A DNA stretch of 64,000 bases, taken from Ornithinimicrobium ciconiae. Lineage in GTDB: Bacteria; Actinomycetota; Actinomycetes; Actinomycetales; Dermatophilaceae. Of this stretch, positions 51,758 to 59,919 are shown in pieces. The translations under genes were made by a program, and so were the position numbers. How positions within the stretch are numbered: the stretch's first letter is position 1; every line of letters starts with the position of its first letter. The notes below the pieces were generated by a model. It was not told the origin of the DNA, ran no database searches, and worked only from the letters and a program-made list of their open reading frames with translations. The stretch is from assembly GCF_007197575.1 (NCBI RefSeq), contig NZ_CP041616.1, forward strand, positions 1 to 64,000. The letters are read 5' to 3'.

Positions 51758-51819
51758 CACTCTGCAACCAGCCCGGCACCCGACCGCACCGCGGTGCCAC
51801 GCTCCGGCTCGCGCTGACC

Positions 51820-51965
51820 GACGAGGGCCCGCCCGTGCCCGACCGTTGCGCTGGCAGACGACGGCCGCCCGTGCCCGACCGTTGCGCTGGCAGACGACGG
51901 CCGCCCGTGCCCGACCGTTGCGCTGGCAGACGACGGCCACCCGTGCCCGACCATTAGCGCTGGCA
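51820..51965. repeat. Four tandem units of 36-37 bp
   Basis: Unit starts GACGACGGCCGCCCGTGCCC and ends CGACCGTTGCGCTGGCA; copies at 51820, 51857, 51893 and 51929. No unique spacers separate them. The last unit runs into the second hairpin element. Confidence 0.85.
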
Positions 51966-52047
51966 GTTCGGCGACGCTCACCACGGCCCACCCCGCTGAC
52001 CTGCAGATATGCCGACGGGTCGGGATGCTGCCCGGCGAACTGCCAGC
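51959..52047. repeat. 89-bp inverted-repeat element, copy 2
   Basis: Same length, same 12-bp terminal inverted repeats and the same core as the copy at 51669, with scattered differences. Confidence 0.75.
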
Positions 52048-52100
52048 CACTCTGCAGCTAGAGCGGCTGGACACCGCGTGGTCGCGTCGGCGTCCCCGGG

Positions 52101-52696
52101 TCAGGCGAGTGGGCCGGGCCCGAGCTGATCAGGGCACCGGCCCGCCATCATCATCACCAGGGCGAGCGTCGGTCCGACGCCTCCGGCCCCTCACCCGAAA
52201 GGAACGGGCCGTCCGTGGCGCGCAGGGACAGCCCCGCTGCTGCTGACTTGCTCTGCACGGTGAAGTTCTGTCGGACATAGAACTCCGCGACCGCGGTGGC
52301 GGCCGCGACATCCGTGGAGGGAGCGAGTCCAAGTGGCCGGCGGATGTCCTCGCTGTGCACGAGGACCTCACCCAGGTAGGCAGCGGTGTGACTCGAGGGG
52401 GCCACCGTCGAGGTGATCACCGCCCGGAAGTTGTCCAGCGCGGCCGAGGGCGTGGTCCCCAGGTGCTCACGCAGGCGTCGCTCGTTGTGGACCGCCGGCC
52501 GGAACCCGGACAGCACGATGCTGCGCACCCACGCGACCGGTCCCACGCTGGCAGCGGCCGTCAGGTGGGCGACGACGTGCTCGATGTCCCAGCCCTCGCA
52601 CAGGCTGTCCCGGCGCCAGTCCTCCTCGCTGAGAGACGCGAGATCCTCAGCCAGCTCGCGACGGGCACGGTGCATCGCGCCCCACAGATCAGTCAA
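52101..52696 (-). pseudogene. DinB-like/maleylpyruvate isomerase N-terminal domain protein (TIGR03083) with a frameshift
   Basis: Member of the mycothiol-dependent DinB-like group. The intact frame from TTG 52696 gives MTDLWGAMHRARRELAEDLA, the metal-site histidine in CEGWDIEHVVAHLTAAASVG and HSEDIRRPLGLAP, then a stop at 52154. The missing C-terminus continues in another frame as GPTLALVMMMAGRCPDQLG to a stop at 52101. A single lost G in a TCGGGACC run near 52175 explains it. The open frame alone encodes 180 aa. GAGAGGATG precedes the start. Mutation or base-calling error cannot be separated here. Confidence 0.8.
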
Positions 52697-52800
52697 CTGT
52701 CATCCTCTCCACAACCGTCACTTACCCCCCAGGCACGCCGCGGGCGAGGAACGCCGGACGAGCACCCCCATCCGGACCTGGTCCGCGACGTCGAGGCGGT

Positions 52801-54255
52801 TCAGCCCTCGTCGATCCCGGGGACGCTCCCCCACCCGTCCGGACCGGCGGAACCCGCGGCATACTCCTGCATCGGCACCTGGCCGGCGCGCCAGGCGGAC
52901 AGGATCGGCTCGACGATGCGCCAGGAGTCCTCGGCGACGTCACCCCGGATGGACAGCAACGGGTCGGCGTCCAGGACCCGGTCCAGGACCTCGCCGTAGG
53001 GCAGCATCCGCGAGTCGCCCAGGGTGGCGTGCAGCTCCTTCTGCTCCAGGTCGAACGGGTCGCCCTCGGCGTTGACGGTCAGGGACAGGATCATCTCGGC
53101 AGGCTTGAGCTCCAGGACCAGGCAGTCCGGGGCATCCGTGCCCTTCAGCCCGGTCGGGACATGGGCCGGCGGCTTGAAGTAGACCTCGATGCGCTTGCAG
53201 GCTGACCCCAGCGCCTTGCCGCTGCGCAGGATGAACGGCGTGCCGCGCCAGCGGGAGTTGTCGATGCGGAGGATCACCTCGGCGAGGGTCTCGGTGTCCA
53301 GCTCAGGGTCGACCCCCTCCTCGGCCACATAGTCAGGGACCGTCCGCTCCCCGATCGTGCCAGCGGTGTAGCGGGCCCGGCGAGACGCGGTGACCGGGTC
53401 ATCGCCCCACACCGACGTGGCGCGAAGCACCTGCGCCTTGAGCGAGCGGACCTCGTCCTCGTGCAGCGACGCCGGCGCCTCCATGGCGAAGAACGCCAAA
53501 ACCTGGAGCAGGTGGGACTGGATCATGTCGACCAGGGCCCCGGCCTTGTCGTAGTAGCCCGCGCGCTCCTCCAGGGCCAGCGTCTCGTCATAGGCGATGA
53601 CGACCCGATCGATGTGCTCGGAGCTCCAGACCGGCTGGAGCACACGGTTGGCGAAGCGGACACCGAGCAGGTTCAGCACCGTGCTCCGGCCCAGAAAGTG
53701 GTCGACCCGGTAGATGCGGTTCTCGTCGACCACCTTGAGCAGCTGCACGTTCAGTGCCTTGGCCGACTCGAGGTCGGTGCCGAACGGCTTCTCCAGGGCG
53801 AGCCGGGTCTGGTCGGACACGCCCCGCTGCTCCAGCAGCTGGCACACCGAGACGCTGATCGCCGGCGGCAGCGCAAAGTAGAGGACCACGGGGTCGCCGA
53901 CCTTGGTGAGCAGCGCGTCGAGCTGGTCGGGTTCGAGCAGGTCGACCTTGACGTACTCGGTGTCCGCGCACGCCGCCTCGATGATCTCGGCCGGTGCATC
54001 GACGGAGGCAAAGGCCGTCGTGACTGTCTGCACCCACTCCTGCTGGCTCATGTCGACCCGGTCCGCTCCCACGACCCGCACGTGAGACCCCGTCTCGACG
54101 GCCAGCAGCGATCCCAGGCCGGGCAGCAGCAGCCGACCGGTCAGGTCGCCGGAGGCGCCCAGGATCAGCAGGGTCGTGGTCCCGTCGGCCGAGGGCGGCG
54201 GCTCAGCGGAGGCGTCGCCGGGCTGGGTCGCGGGAGTGGTCTGCTCATCGCTCAT
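52801..54255 (-). CDS. zwf: Glucose-6-phosphate dehydrogenase, variant form
   Basis: A 484-aa enzyme of the G6PDH family, first step of the oxidative pentose phosphate pathway. Dinucleotide motif ILGASGDLTGRLLLPGL (about 31-47), EKPFG at 155-159 and the substrate loop RVDHFLGR at 183-190. In classical Zwf the last motif is DHYLGKE and the lysine contacts the substrate; here it is Arg and Ser follows, and the coenzyme motif has TGRL for the usual AKRK-type residues. An accessory isozyme with altered specificity is plausible. No tal, opcA or pgl lies next to it, unlike the usual actinobacterial zwf operon. Confidence 0.85.
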   Translation of the reverse strand: MSDEQTTPATQPGDASAEPPPSADGTTTLLILGASGDLTGRLLLPGLGSLLAVETGSHVRVVGADRVDMSQQEWVQTVTTAFASVDAPAEIIEAACADTEYVKVDLLEPDQLDALLTKVGDPVVLYFALPPAISVSVCQLLEQRGVSDQTRLALEKPFGTDLESAKALNVQLLKVVDENRIYRVDHFLGRSTVLNLLGVRFANRVLQPVWSSEHIDRVVIAYDETLALEERAGYYDKAGALVDMIQSHLLQVLAFFAMEAPASLHEDEVRSLKAQVLRATSVWGDDPVTASRRARYTAGTIGERTVPDYVAEEGVDPELDTETLAEVILRIDNSRWRGTPFILRSGKALGSACKRIEVYFKPPAHVPTGLKGTDAPDCLVLELKPAEMILSLTVNAEGDPFDLEQKELHATLGDSRMLPYGEVLDRVLDADPLLSIRGDVAEDSWRIVEPILSAWRAGQVPMQEYAAGSAGPDGWGSVPGIDEG

Positions 54256-54339
54256 GGCGTCAGTGTTTCAGGGGCGGACCCGATCGGCACCCGCACCTCC
54301 CGTCCCGCACCCGAGGTGGTCAGGTCGCGCACGGCACCG

Positions 54340-56385
54340 TCAGGACCGGCGGTGCTCCCGATCCGGAGGCGCCGTATGCCGGAAGACCAGCACCAGGGCC
54401 CGCGCCGCCAGGACGAAGGCGAAGAGGAACAGGGTGGCACCGAGCAGGGTGTAGAGCGGCAGGTCCGGAGCCAGGGCCGGGCCGGTGTCGCTGGTGACCA
54501 GCATGATGCCGGCGATGGCGCAGGCGGCCGCCAGCAGAGTCACCGTCAGCTGCTGGATCAGACCGGTGACGAAGGAGCGGTCACGGGCGTCGGCCAGCAG
54601 CCGGACGTTGACCGACAGCTCACCCCGCTGCAGCGACTGGGCAAGGGCATCGACCCGACGAGGCAGCCGCTGGAGCATCGGCAGCATCCTCGCAAGCTCC
54701 TCCTCGAGGGTGGCGCGCAGCGCCTCGGGCGCGAACCGGTCACGCGCGAGATCGCGCCCTGCGGCGCGGCTGGCACCGACCAGGTCAAGGCCGGGGTCGA
54801 TCTGGCGCAGGGTGCCCTCCAGCGCACCAAGGGACCGGAAGACCGCGGCCACCTGCGGCGGCACGGACAGCCCGTGCCGGACCACGAGCGAGAGCAGATC
54901 GGCGAACAGCCCTCCGGAGCCGGTGCCCGCCAGCGACGCCGCACGGGTGATCAGCGTGCCGAGCTCCCGCTCGAGGCGATGGTCATCCAGGTGGGGTCCG
55001 CGGTCGAGCACCTCCAGCAGGGCGTCGGTGGCGGCGATCGAGTCACCTCGGTCAACCGCCAGCAGCAGGCACCCGATGCCCGCGCGGGCAGCGGTGTCCA
55101 GACGCCCCACCGAGCCGAGGTCGATCAGCACCAGGCTCCCGTCGTCGCCGAGGAAGACGTTGCCGGCGTGCAGGTCCGCATGGAACACCCCGGTCTCTAC
55201 CACCTGCCTCAGCACCGACCCCAGCAGTGCCTCGGCGAGGACTGCACGCTGACGGTCCGGCATACGGTCGAGGTCGTGGCGGGCCCGGGAGACCGGCCGC
55301 CCCTGCACCTCCTCCATCACCAGCACCCGGGCGCCGGACCACTGCTCGTAGGCCGTGGGCACCCGGACCGTGACCTCCTGACCGGTGGCCCGTTCCTCGC
55401 GGGACGATCCCGCACCGGTGGCGGTGGTGGTGAGGGCGCGCATGTTGGCCAGCTCGGTGCGGTAGTCGAGTTCCTCGGAGAGGCTGGCCGCGAAACCCTC
55501 CGCCAGGGTGCGCACGTCCAGGGAGTGTCCCCAGTCGGTGACCCGGTCCAGCCAGGAGGCTAGACGCAGCACGATGTCGAGGTCGTCCCGGACCTGCGCC
55601 CGGGCGTCGCTGCGCTGCACCTTGACCACGACCGGCGAGCCGTCCGTGAGCCTGGCACGGTGCACCTGGCCGACGGAGGCTCCCGCCAGCGGGGTCTGCT
55701 CGATCTGCGCGAAGACCTCCTCCGGCGCACGACCGAGCTCGGTGGTCAGCGTCGCGCGGACCACCTCCCACGGCTCTGCGGGCACCTCCGACTGCAGCTG
55801 GCTGAGCTCGCGCGCGAAGGCCTCGCCCACCAGGTCCGGTCGGGTGGCGATCATCTGCCCGAGCTTGACGTAGGTGACGCCCGCCTCGGTCATCGCCTCC
55901 CGCAGCGAGCGCGCCACCTGCGGAGCCTGGTCCCCGAGGTCGGTGCGCGCGCGGCTGGACAGGAAGCCGCCCAGTCCGTGCCGGACTGCCAGCGCGACGA
56001 TGCGGCTGTAACGCCTGGTCCGTCGCCGCCGGGCGGGCAGGTCCCGCAGGAAACGGGTGACGCTCGGCACGGTCCCGGTGGGCACCAGGGCCTCGAGGAT
56101 CACCAGGACCCCCAGACCCAGGGCGATGCCCCAGGCCAGGATCAGGCTGAGAGTGGCCGCGGCGAGTGCCTCGTGGCCCGGCACCACCTCGTTGGCGTCG
56201 GTGAGCACCCCGAGCCGCGTCCCGACGTCCGACATGACGGCCAGGCCGGCGGAGGCCAGGATCACGCTGAGGACCAGGGTGCGCACCCAGCCGACGGGCA
56301 CTCCCAGCAGCCGCCGGGAGACCAGCCCCAGCAGCAGTGCGTTGAGGAGCACCGAGACGGCGGTGAGCAACGGCATGGGCTTCAT
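54340..56385 (-). CDS. ABC1/UbiB family atypical kinase with membrane segments
   Basis: A 681-aa protein. Hydrophobic helices at about 4-25, 36-52 and 75-100, then the ABC1 kinase-like domain (about 130-560): the KxGQ motif in YVKLGQMIATRPDLVG, PLAGASVGQVHRARL with VVVKVQRSD (ATP lysine), EELDYRTELANM, FHADLHAGNVFL and LIDLGSVGRLD. Two C-terminal helices end the protein. The UbiB group is linked to quinone or lipid metabolism through ATPase activity. The frame reaches 56775, but ATG 56385 (MKPMPLL) gives the first helix at once. Confidence 0.9.
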   Translation of the reverse strand: MKPMPLLTAVSVLLNALLLGLVSRRLLGVPVGWVRTLVLSVILASAGLAVMSDVGTRLGVLTDANEVVPGHEALAAATLSLILAWGIALGLGVLVILEALVPTGTVPSVTRFLRDLPARRRRTRRYSRIVALAVRHGLGGFLSSRARTDLGDQAPQVARSLREAMTEAGVTYVKLGQMIATRPDLVGEAFARELSQLQSEVPAEPWEVVRATLTTELGRAPEEVFAQIEQTPLAGASVGQVHRARLTDGSPVVVKVQRSDARAQVRDDLDIVLRLASWLDRVTDWGHSLDVRTLAEGFAASLSEELDYRTELANMRALTTTATGAGSSREERATGQEVTVRVPTAYEQWSGARVLVMEEVQGRPVSRARHDLDRMPDRQRAVLAEALLGSVLRQVVETGVFHADLHAGNVFLGDDGSLVLIDLGSVGRLDTAARAGIGCLLLAVDRGDSIAATDALLEVLDRGPHLDDHRLERELGTLITRAASLAGTGSGGLFADLLSLVVRHGLSVPPQVAAVFRSLGALEGTLRQIDPGLDLVGASRAAGRDLARDRFAPEALRATLEEELARMLPMLQRLPRRVDALAQSLQRGELSVNVRLLADARDRSFVTGLIQQLTVTLLAAACAIAGIMLVTSDTGPALAPDLPLYTLLGATLFLFAFVLAARALVLVFRHTAPPDREHRRS

Positions 56386-56483
56386 CCTTGCAGGGGCCGG
56401 ACGATCGGGGGCGGCCCGACGTGGGTGGTCGGCGACCCTCGCACGCGCTGGAGTGGCAGCGGAACGCCTCGACGCCGACGACC

Positions 56484-57074
56484 TCAGATCCTGCGACCCA
56501 GCAGGGCCAGCAGCTCCTCCTGGGGCGAGGCGTCCGACCCGGTGGGGATCGGCATACCAAAGCGGTGTGGCCGGTCGGTGTCGGTGACGAGCAGGGGTGC
56601 GTAACTGAGCAGGTCCTCTGCCAGGGCCGCCGGGATCGGGTGGTCCAGGTCGCAGGCGCGCGCCACGTCCCAGCCGTGGACGGTGATCTCCAGGGCCCCG
56701 GACGACGCCAGCAGCCCAGCCTGCAGCTCGGAACCGCCGATGCGGAAGACCGCAGGTGCCTGCCCACCCAGCCACGAGTCCAGCAGATCGCAGGCCCGCG
56801 CGCTCAGCAGCCGCACCTGCTCGCGCACCCCCAGCTCACGGTGCTGGGTCTGCGGCGGGTCGAACAGCATGATCCCACCCACGAGCGCCGCCTGGTCCAG
56901 GGTGCGCAGGGACGCATCCATGTGGGTCAACAGGTCACTCAGGGGCCACTGGGCACACGGGGTCGGGCTGTCCGGCGGCGTGCCGGGGGCGGCGGCCAGC
57001 GCCACCCGGGTGTAACCCACCGCCCGCTCCAGCAGCCCCAGCTCGGGCAGGGTCCCGGCCGGCGCGGCGCTCAC
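56484..57074 (-). CDS. DinB-like, TIGR03086-type metal-binding protein
   Basis: A 196-aa protein of the mycothiol-dependent maleylpyruvate-isomerase-like group. Residues consistent with the fold: LLERAVGYTRVALAAAPGTP, WPLSDLLTHMDASLRTL (metal His in LTHMD) and ALEITVHGWDVARACDLDHP (second metal His in HGWD). The GTG start overlaps the stop of the sigma-factor gene (GTGA), so it is translated from that message. It may work with mycothiol in detoxification or act as a partner of the sigma factor; neither is shown. Confidence 0.85.
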   Translation of the reverse strand: MSAAPAGTLPELGLLERAVGYTRVALAAAPGTPPDSPTPCAQWPLSDLLTHMDASLRTLDQAALVGGIMLFDPPQTQHRELGVREQVRLLSARACDLLDSWLGGQAPAVFRIGGSELQAGLLASSGALEITVHGWDVARACDLDHPIPAALAEDLLSYAPLLVTDTDRPHRFGMPIPTGSDASPQEELLALLGRRI

Positions 57075-58168
57075 GGCACGGGGCTCCGCTGCGCCGGGGC
57101 GTGGGCCGGCGTATCTGGTGAGGTGCGCACGTGGCTGCCGGGACCGCGCGACCCTGCGGGCAGCGAGTCCGGCAGCCCGCACAGCCCGAACAGTGAGGTG
57201 TCGAAGAATGCCCCGACGTGCGAGACCTGGGCGTCCGCGAGGGTGAGCACCTGCAGGTGGAAGGGCTCGAACGAGCCGTCGGGCTGTTTCATATAGAGCC
57301 CGAACGCGGGCTGGTGGTTCACCGCCGTCGGCACCATGATCATCTCGTGCACTTGCCCCGGGCACTTGGTGCCGATGAGCCGGGCGATGGCCTCGGGCCC
57401 GGTGTACCACTCCGGGAAGGGCGGCATCTCCCAGACAGCCCGGTCGGTGAACATCCCGACGAGGGCGTCCATGTCCTTGTCCCAGAACGCCTGGACATAG
57501 CGCTGGAGCAGTTCCTCCTGGTCCGGCTCAAGGGCCTGCGGGGCACGGTCGCGCTCCAGCTGTGCTGCCTTGACCGACGCGCGGGCCCGCTGCAGGGCGC
57601 TGTTGACCGCAGCGGTCGAGGTGCCCACCGCGTCAGCGACCTCCGCAGCACGCCACTGCAGGACGTCACGCAGGACGAGGGCGGCACGCTGGCGCGGTGG
57701 CAGGTGTTGCAGGGCCGCGATGAACGCCAGGTGGACACTCTCGCGCTGCTCGGCGGCATCCTCAGGGACGCTGCCGCCCATCGCGTCGGGCAGCGGTGAG
57801 AGCCACGGCACCTCCTGCGGCTCGGACAGCGGAGCGTCCGGGTCCGAGCTGGGCTGCCCCAGGCCCGTCGGCAGCGGCCGCCGCGCCCGTCCCTCGAGCG
57901 CGGTGAGACAGACATTGGTGGCGATGCGATAGAGCCACGTCCGCATCGAGGAGCGGCCCTCAAACCTGTCGTAGGCGCGCCAGGCCCGCAGATAGGTCTC
58001 CTGCACCAGGTCCTCGGCGTCATGAGCCGAGCCGGACATGCGATAGCAGTGCGCCAGCAGCTCGCGCCGGAACCGGTCGGCCCGCTCCATGAACTCGTCG
58101 CTGTCGTGGGTCAACCCGCTGTCGACCCGGTCGCTGACGTCGCGCTCGGTGGTGCCTGAGGTGCTCAT
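57071..58168 (-). CDS. ECF sigma factor with C-terminal SnoaL-like domain (TIGR02960 type)
   Basis: A 365-aa extracytoplasmic-function sigma factor. Region 2 spans FRRELLAHCYRMSGSAHDAE then DLVQETYLRAWRAYDRFEG; region 4 is HLPPRQRAALVLRDVLQWRA and ADAVGTSTAAVNSALQRARA. After it a SnoaL_2-like domain (about 215-330: LLQRYVQAFWDKDMDALVGM, AVWEMPPFPEWYTG) probably senses a ligand and controls activity, as in SigJ/SigG-like proteins, which have no classical anti-sigma factor. CATACT and AAGGGG lie upstream. Divergent from the NlpC/P60 gene. Confidence 0.93.
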   Translation of the reverse strand: MSTSGTTERDVSDRVDSGLTHDSDEFMERADRFRRELLAHCYRMSGSAHDAEDLVQETYLRAWRAYDRFEGRSSMRTWLYRIATNVCLTALEGRARRPLPTGLGQPSSDPDAPLSEPQEVPWLSPLPDAMGGSVPEDAAEQRESVHLAFIAALQHLPPRQRAALVLRDVLQWRAAEVADAVGTSTAAVNSALQRARASVKAAQLERDRAPQALEPDQEELLQRYVQAFWDKDMDALVGMFTDRAVWEMPPFPEWYTGPEAIARLIGTKCPGQVHEMIMVPTAVNHQPAFGLYMKQPDGSFEPFHLQVLTLADAQVSHVGAFFDTSLFGLCGLPDSLPAGSRGPGSHVRTSPDTPAHAPAQRSPVP

Positions 58169-58577
58169 CCAGTGCCCCTTTGCTGATCCTTCTCCAGTAT
58201 GCCGCGACGGTCACTTCACCGCGCCCCTGAACTGACCATCGAGGACCGCACAACTCATCGGTCGCGCCTGCGCGGCCCGGCCCGAAGGCCCCGAAAATCA
58301 CGTTTCGGCCAAGAATCTTGGTTCTGGTCAACCTCGTGGCTATACCCGTCGGCTGACCTGCTGAATTACATCTCTAATGTGACGAATATCACGGATATTA
58401 CGTGCAACACCCCCTGCAGGGAGGTGTACAAGTGCGCGCGACCGGGTTTGCGGATCGCGTCGGCCCTTCGCTTCACTGGTGGGGCCCGTTCGCCGGGCTG
58501 CCCCGTTCGTCGCAGTTCCCCCGAACTGCTGCAGTGCCCGATCTTGCCCCAGTTTGCCCCCGACCATTGGATTGCCC
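58169..58577. promoter_or_regulatory. Regulatory region between sigma factor and NlpC/P60 genes
   Basis: About 400 bases. Its middle (58360-58410) is strikingly AT-rich and holds a CRP/GlxR-like site, an overlapping AATATC-ACG-GATATT repeat and, further on, a 21-bp palindrome followed by a ribosome-binding-like GGGAGG and a GTG (58432) opening a 72-codon frame that runs over the NlpC start in another frame. Confidence 0.6.
58378..58393. promoter_or_regulatory. CRP/GlxR-like binding site
   Basis: TGTGACGAATATCACG fits the consensus TGTGA-N6-TCACA except for the last base. GlxR-type regulators control cell-wall hydrolase genes in corynebacteria, so the site probably serves the NlpC/P60 gene. 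Confidence 0.65.
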
Positions 58578-59723
58578 ATGCCCCGCCCTCGCCATGCCCA
58601 GCCCTCAGCCCTGCGCCGTGTGCTTGACAACCGCCCGCGGCACTTCGTGAGCGCTTCCGTCCTCGCTGTCGCCGTGACTGCCCCGGTCTTCGCCGCGGCG
58701 CCCAGCTCTGCGGCACCCTCGATCGTCGCTCCGGCATCGCCCGTGATGGAGCCGACGGACACCGCGCAGAACACCACGCAGTATGCGCGGACCAACGTCA
58801 ACGTGCGCTCGGGCACCAGCACCAGCCACTCGATCGTCGGCAGCCGCTCCAAGGGCACCGCGCTCACCGGCACCTGGACCAGCAACGGCTGGCTCAAGAT
58901 CGGCTCCAGCCAGTACATCTCCGGCACGGTGCTGACCTCGACGCCCCCGTCCACCGGCACGACGACCCGCTATGTCAGCGCCAGCACCGCCGCCAACGTG
59001 CGCGCCGGGGCCGGCACCAGTTACTCGGTCGTCGGCAGCAAGGCCCGCGGCACCAAGCTCACCGGCAGCCTGACCAGCAACGGCTGGCTCAAGATCGGCT
59101 CCAGCCAGTACATCTCCGGCACCGTCCTGTCCACCTCGCCCCCCGGCGGCGGCGGTGGCGGCGGCGAGACGGACGTCACCCGCTATGTCAGCGCCAGCAC
59201 CGCCGCCAACGTCCGCGCCGGTGCCAGCACCAGCCACGCGGTCGTCGGCAGCGAGAGCCGCGGCACCAAGCTCACCGGCAGCCTGACCAGCAACGGCTGG
59301 CTCAAGATGGGCTCCAGCGAGTACATCTCCGGCACCGTGCTCTCCACCTCGCCCCCCGGTGGCGGCGGTGGCGGCGGCGATGTCACCGGCGCCGAGGTGC
59401 TGGCGGAGGGCCGCAAGTACTTCGGCATCATGTACCGCTCCGGCGGCGCGAGCCCCAGCACCGGCTTCGACTGCTCCGGCTACACCCAGTACGTCTTTGG
59501 CCGCCTCGGCATCAACCTGCCCCGCACCACCTCCGGTCAGCAGAACTTCGCGACCCCGGTGAGCAACCCGCAGCCCGGGGACCTGGTCTTCTGGGGCTAC
59601 CCGGCCTACCACGTCGCGATCTATGCCGGCGACGGCTACATCTACGACTCCGGCAAGCCTGGCCTGCCGGTCCAGAAGCGCAAGATGTTCTCCGGCGTCT
59701 CCGGCTACGGCCGGGTCATCTGA
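58578..59723 (+). CDS. Secreted NlpC/P60 peptidoglycan hydrolase with three SH3-like repeats
   Basis: A 381-aa wall hydrolase. Signal peptide with a long basic start and core FVSASVLAVAVTAPVFA (cleavage near residue 45), three bacterial SH3 repeats (about 63-115, 130-182, 199-250) each containing NVRAGAGTSYSVVGS- or NVRSGTSTSHSIVGS-like and TSNGWLKIGSSQYISGTVL sequence, glycine linkers, then the NlpC/P60 domain with catalytic Cys in FDCSGYTQYVFGRLG and His in YHVAIYAGDG. It should cut stem peptides. No Shine-Dalgarno site before ATG 58578; GTG 58479 is an in-frame alternative but gives no better signal. Confidence 0.9.
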   Translation: MPRPRHAQPSALRRVLDNRPRHFVSASVLAVAVTAPVFAAAPSSAAPSIVAPASPVMEPTDTAQNTTQYARTNVNVRSGTSTSHSIVGSRSKGTALTGTWTSNGWLKIGSSQYISGTVLTSTPPSTGTTTRYVSASTAANVRAGAGTSYSVVGSKARGTKLTGSLTSNGWLKIGSSQYISGTVLSTSPPGGGGGGGETDVTRYVSASTAANVRAGASTSHAVVGSESRGTKLTGSLTSNGWLKMGSSEYISGTVLSTSPPGGGGGGGDVTGAEVLAEGRKYFGIMYRSGGASPSTGFDCSGYTQYVFGRLGINLPRTTSGQQNFATPVSNPQPGDLVFWGYPAYHVAIYAGDGYIYDSGKPGLPVQKRKMFSGVSGYGRVI

Positions 59724-59766
59724 CACACACCCTTCGGCGCGTCACCACTCGACACGCCACCTGAGG

Positions 59767-59806
59767 AAGGCACCGGACCGGGCAGACGCCCGACCGGTGC
59801 CTTTCT
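59767..59806 (+). terminator. Terminator of the NlpC/P60 gene
   Basis: Stem AAGGCACCGG with CCGGTGCCTT around 17 bases, followed by a short T-rich end (CTTTCTCG). Confidence 0.8.
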
Positions 59807-59919
59807 CGTGTCAGCCCAGTCCTGTGTCCCGCCCTGCCCCGGGCCCTCCCTTTCCGTAGGCCTCCCTGTCTCTGTAGCCCGCCCTGCCTCACCGGTGGCC
59901 GGTGCGCCAGGATGTGCCC

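Larger units (their letters stand above)
51539..52100. other. Gene-free palindromic repeat block
   Basis: No gene seen. Two 89-bp hairpin-type elements (51669-51757 and 51959-52047) flank four tandem units of 36-37 bp (51820-51965). The sequence GCTCCGGCTCGCGCTGAC is repeated at about 51620 and 51801, so the whole module is duplicated. The reading frames crossing it are repeats of RARAAVVCQRNG-like sequence and are not credible proteins. Confidence 0.75.

Noticed and set aside
51820..51965. CRISPR-like array of 36-bp repeats
   Set aside because: Units are directly adjacent with no unique spacers and no cas genes are present; it is a simple tandem repeat.
58340..58570. c-di-AMP (ydaO-type) riboswitch before the NlpC/P60 gene
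   Set aside because: Such riboswitches are common before actinobacterial wall hydrolases, but the conserved segments are not visible here.
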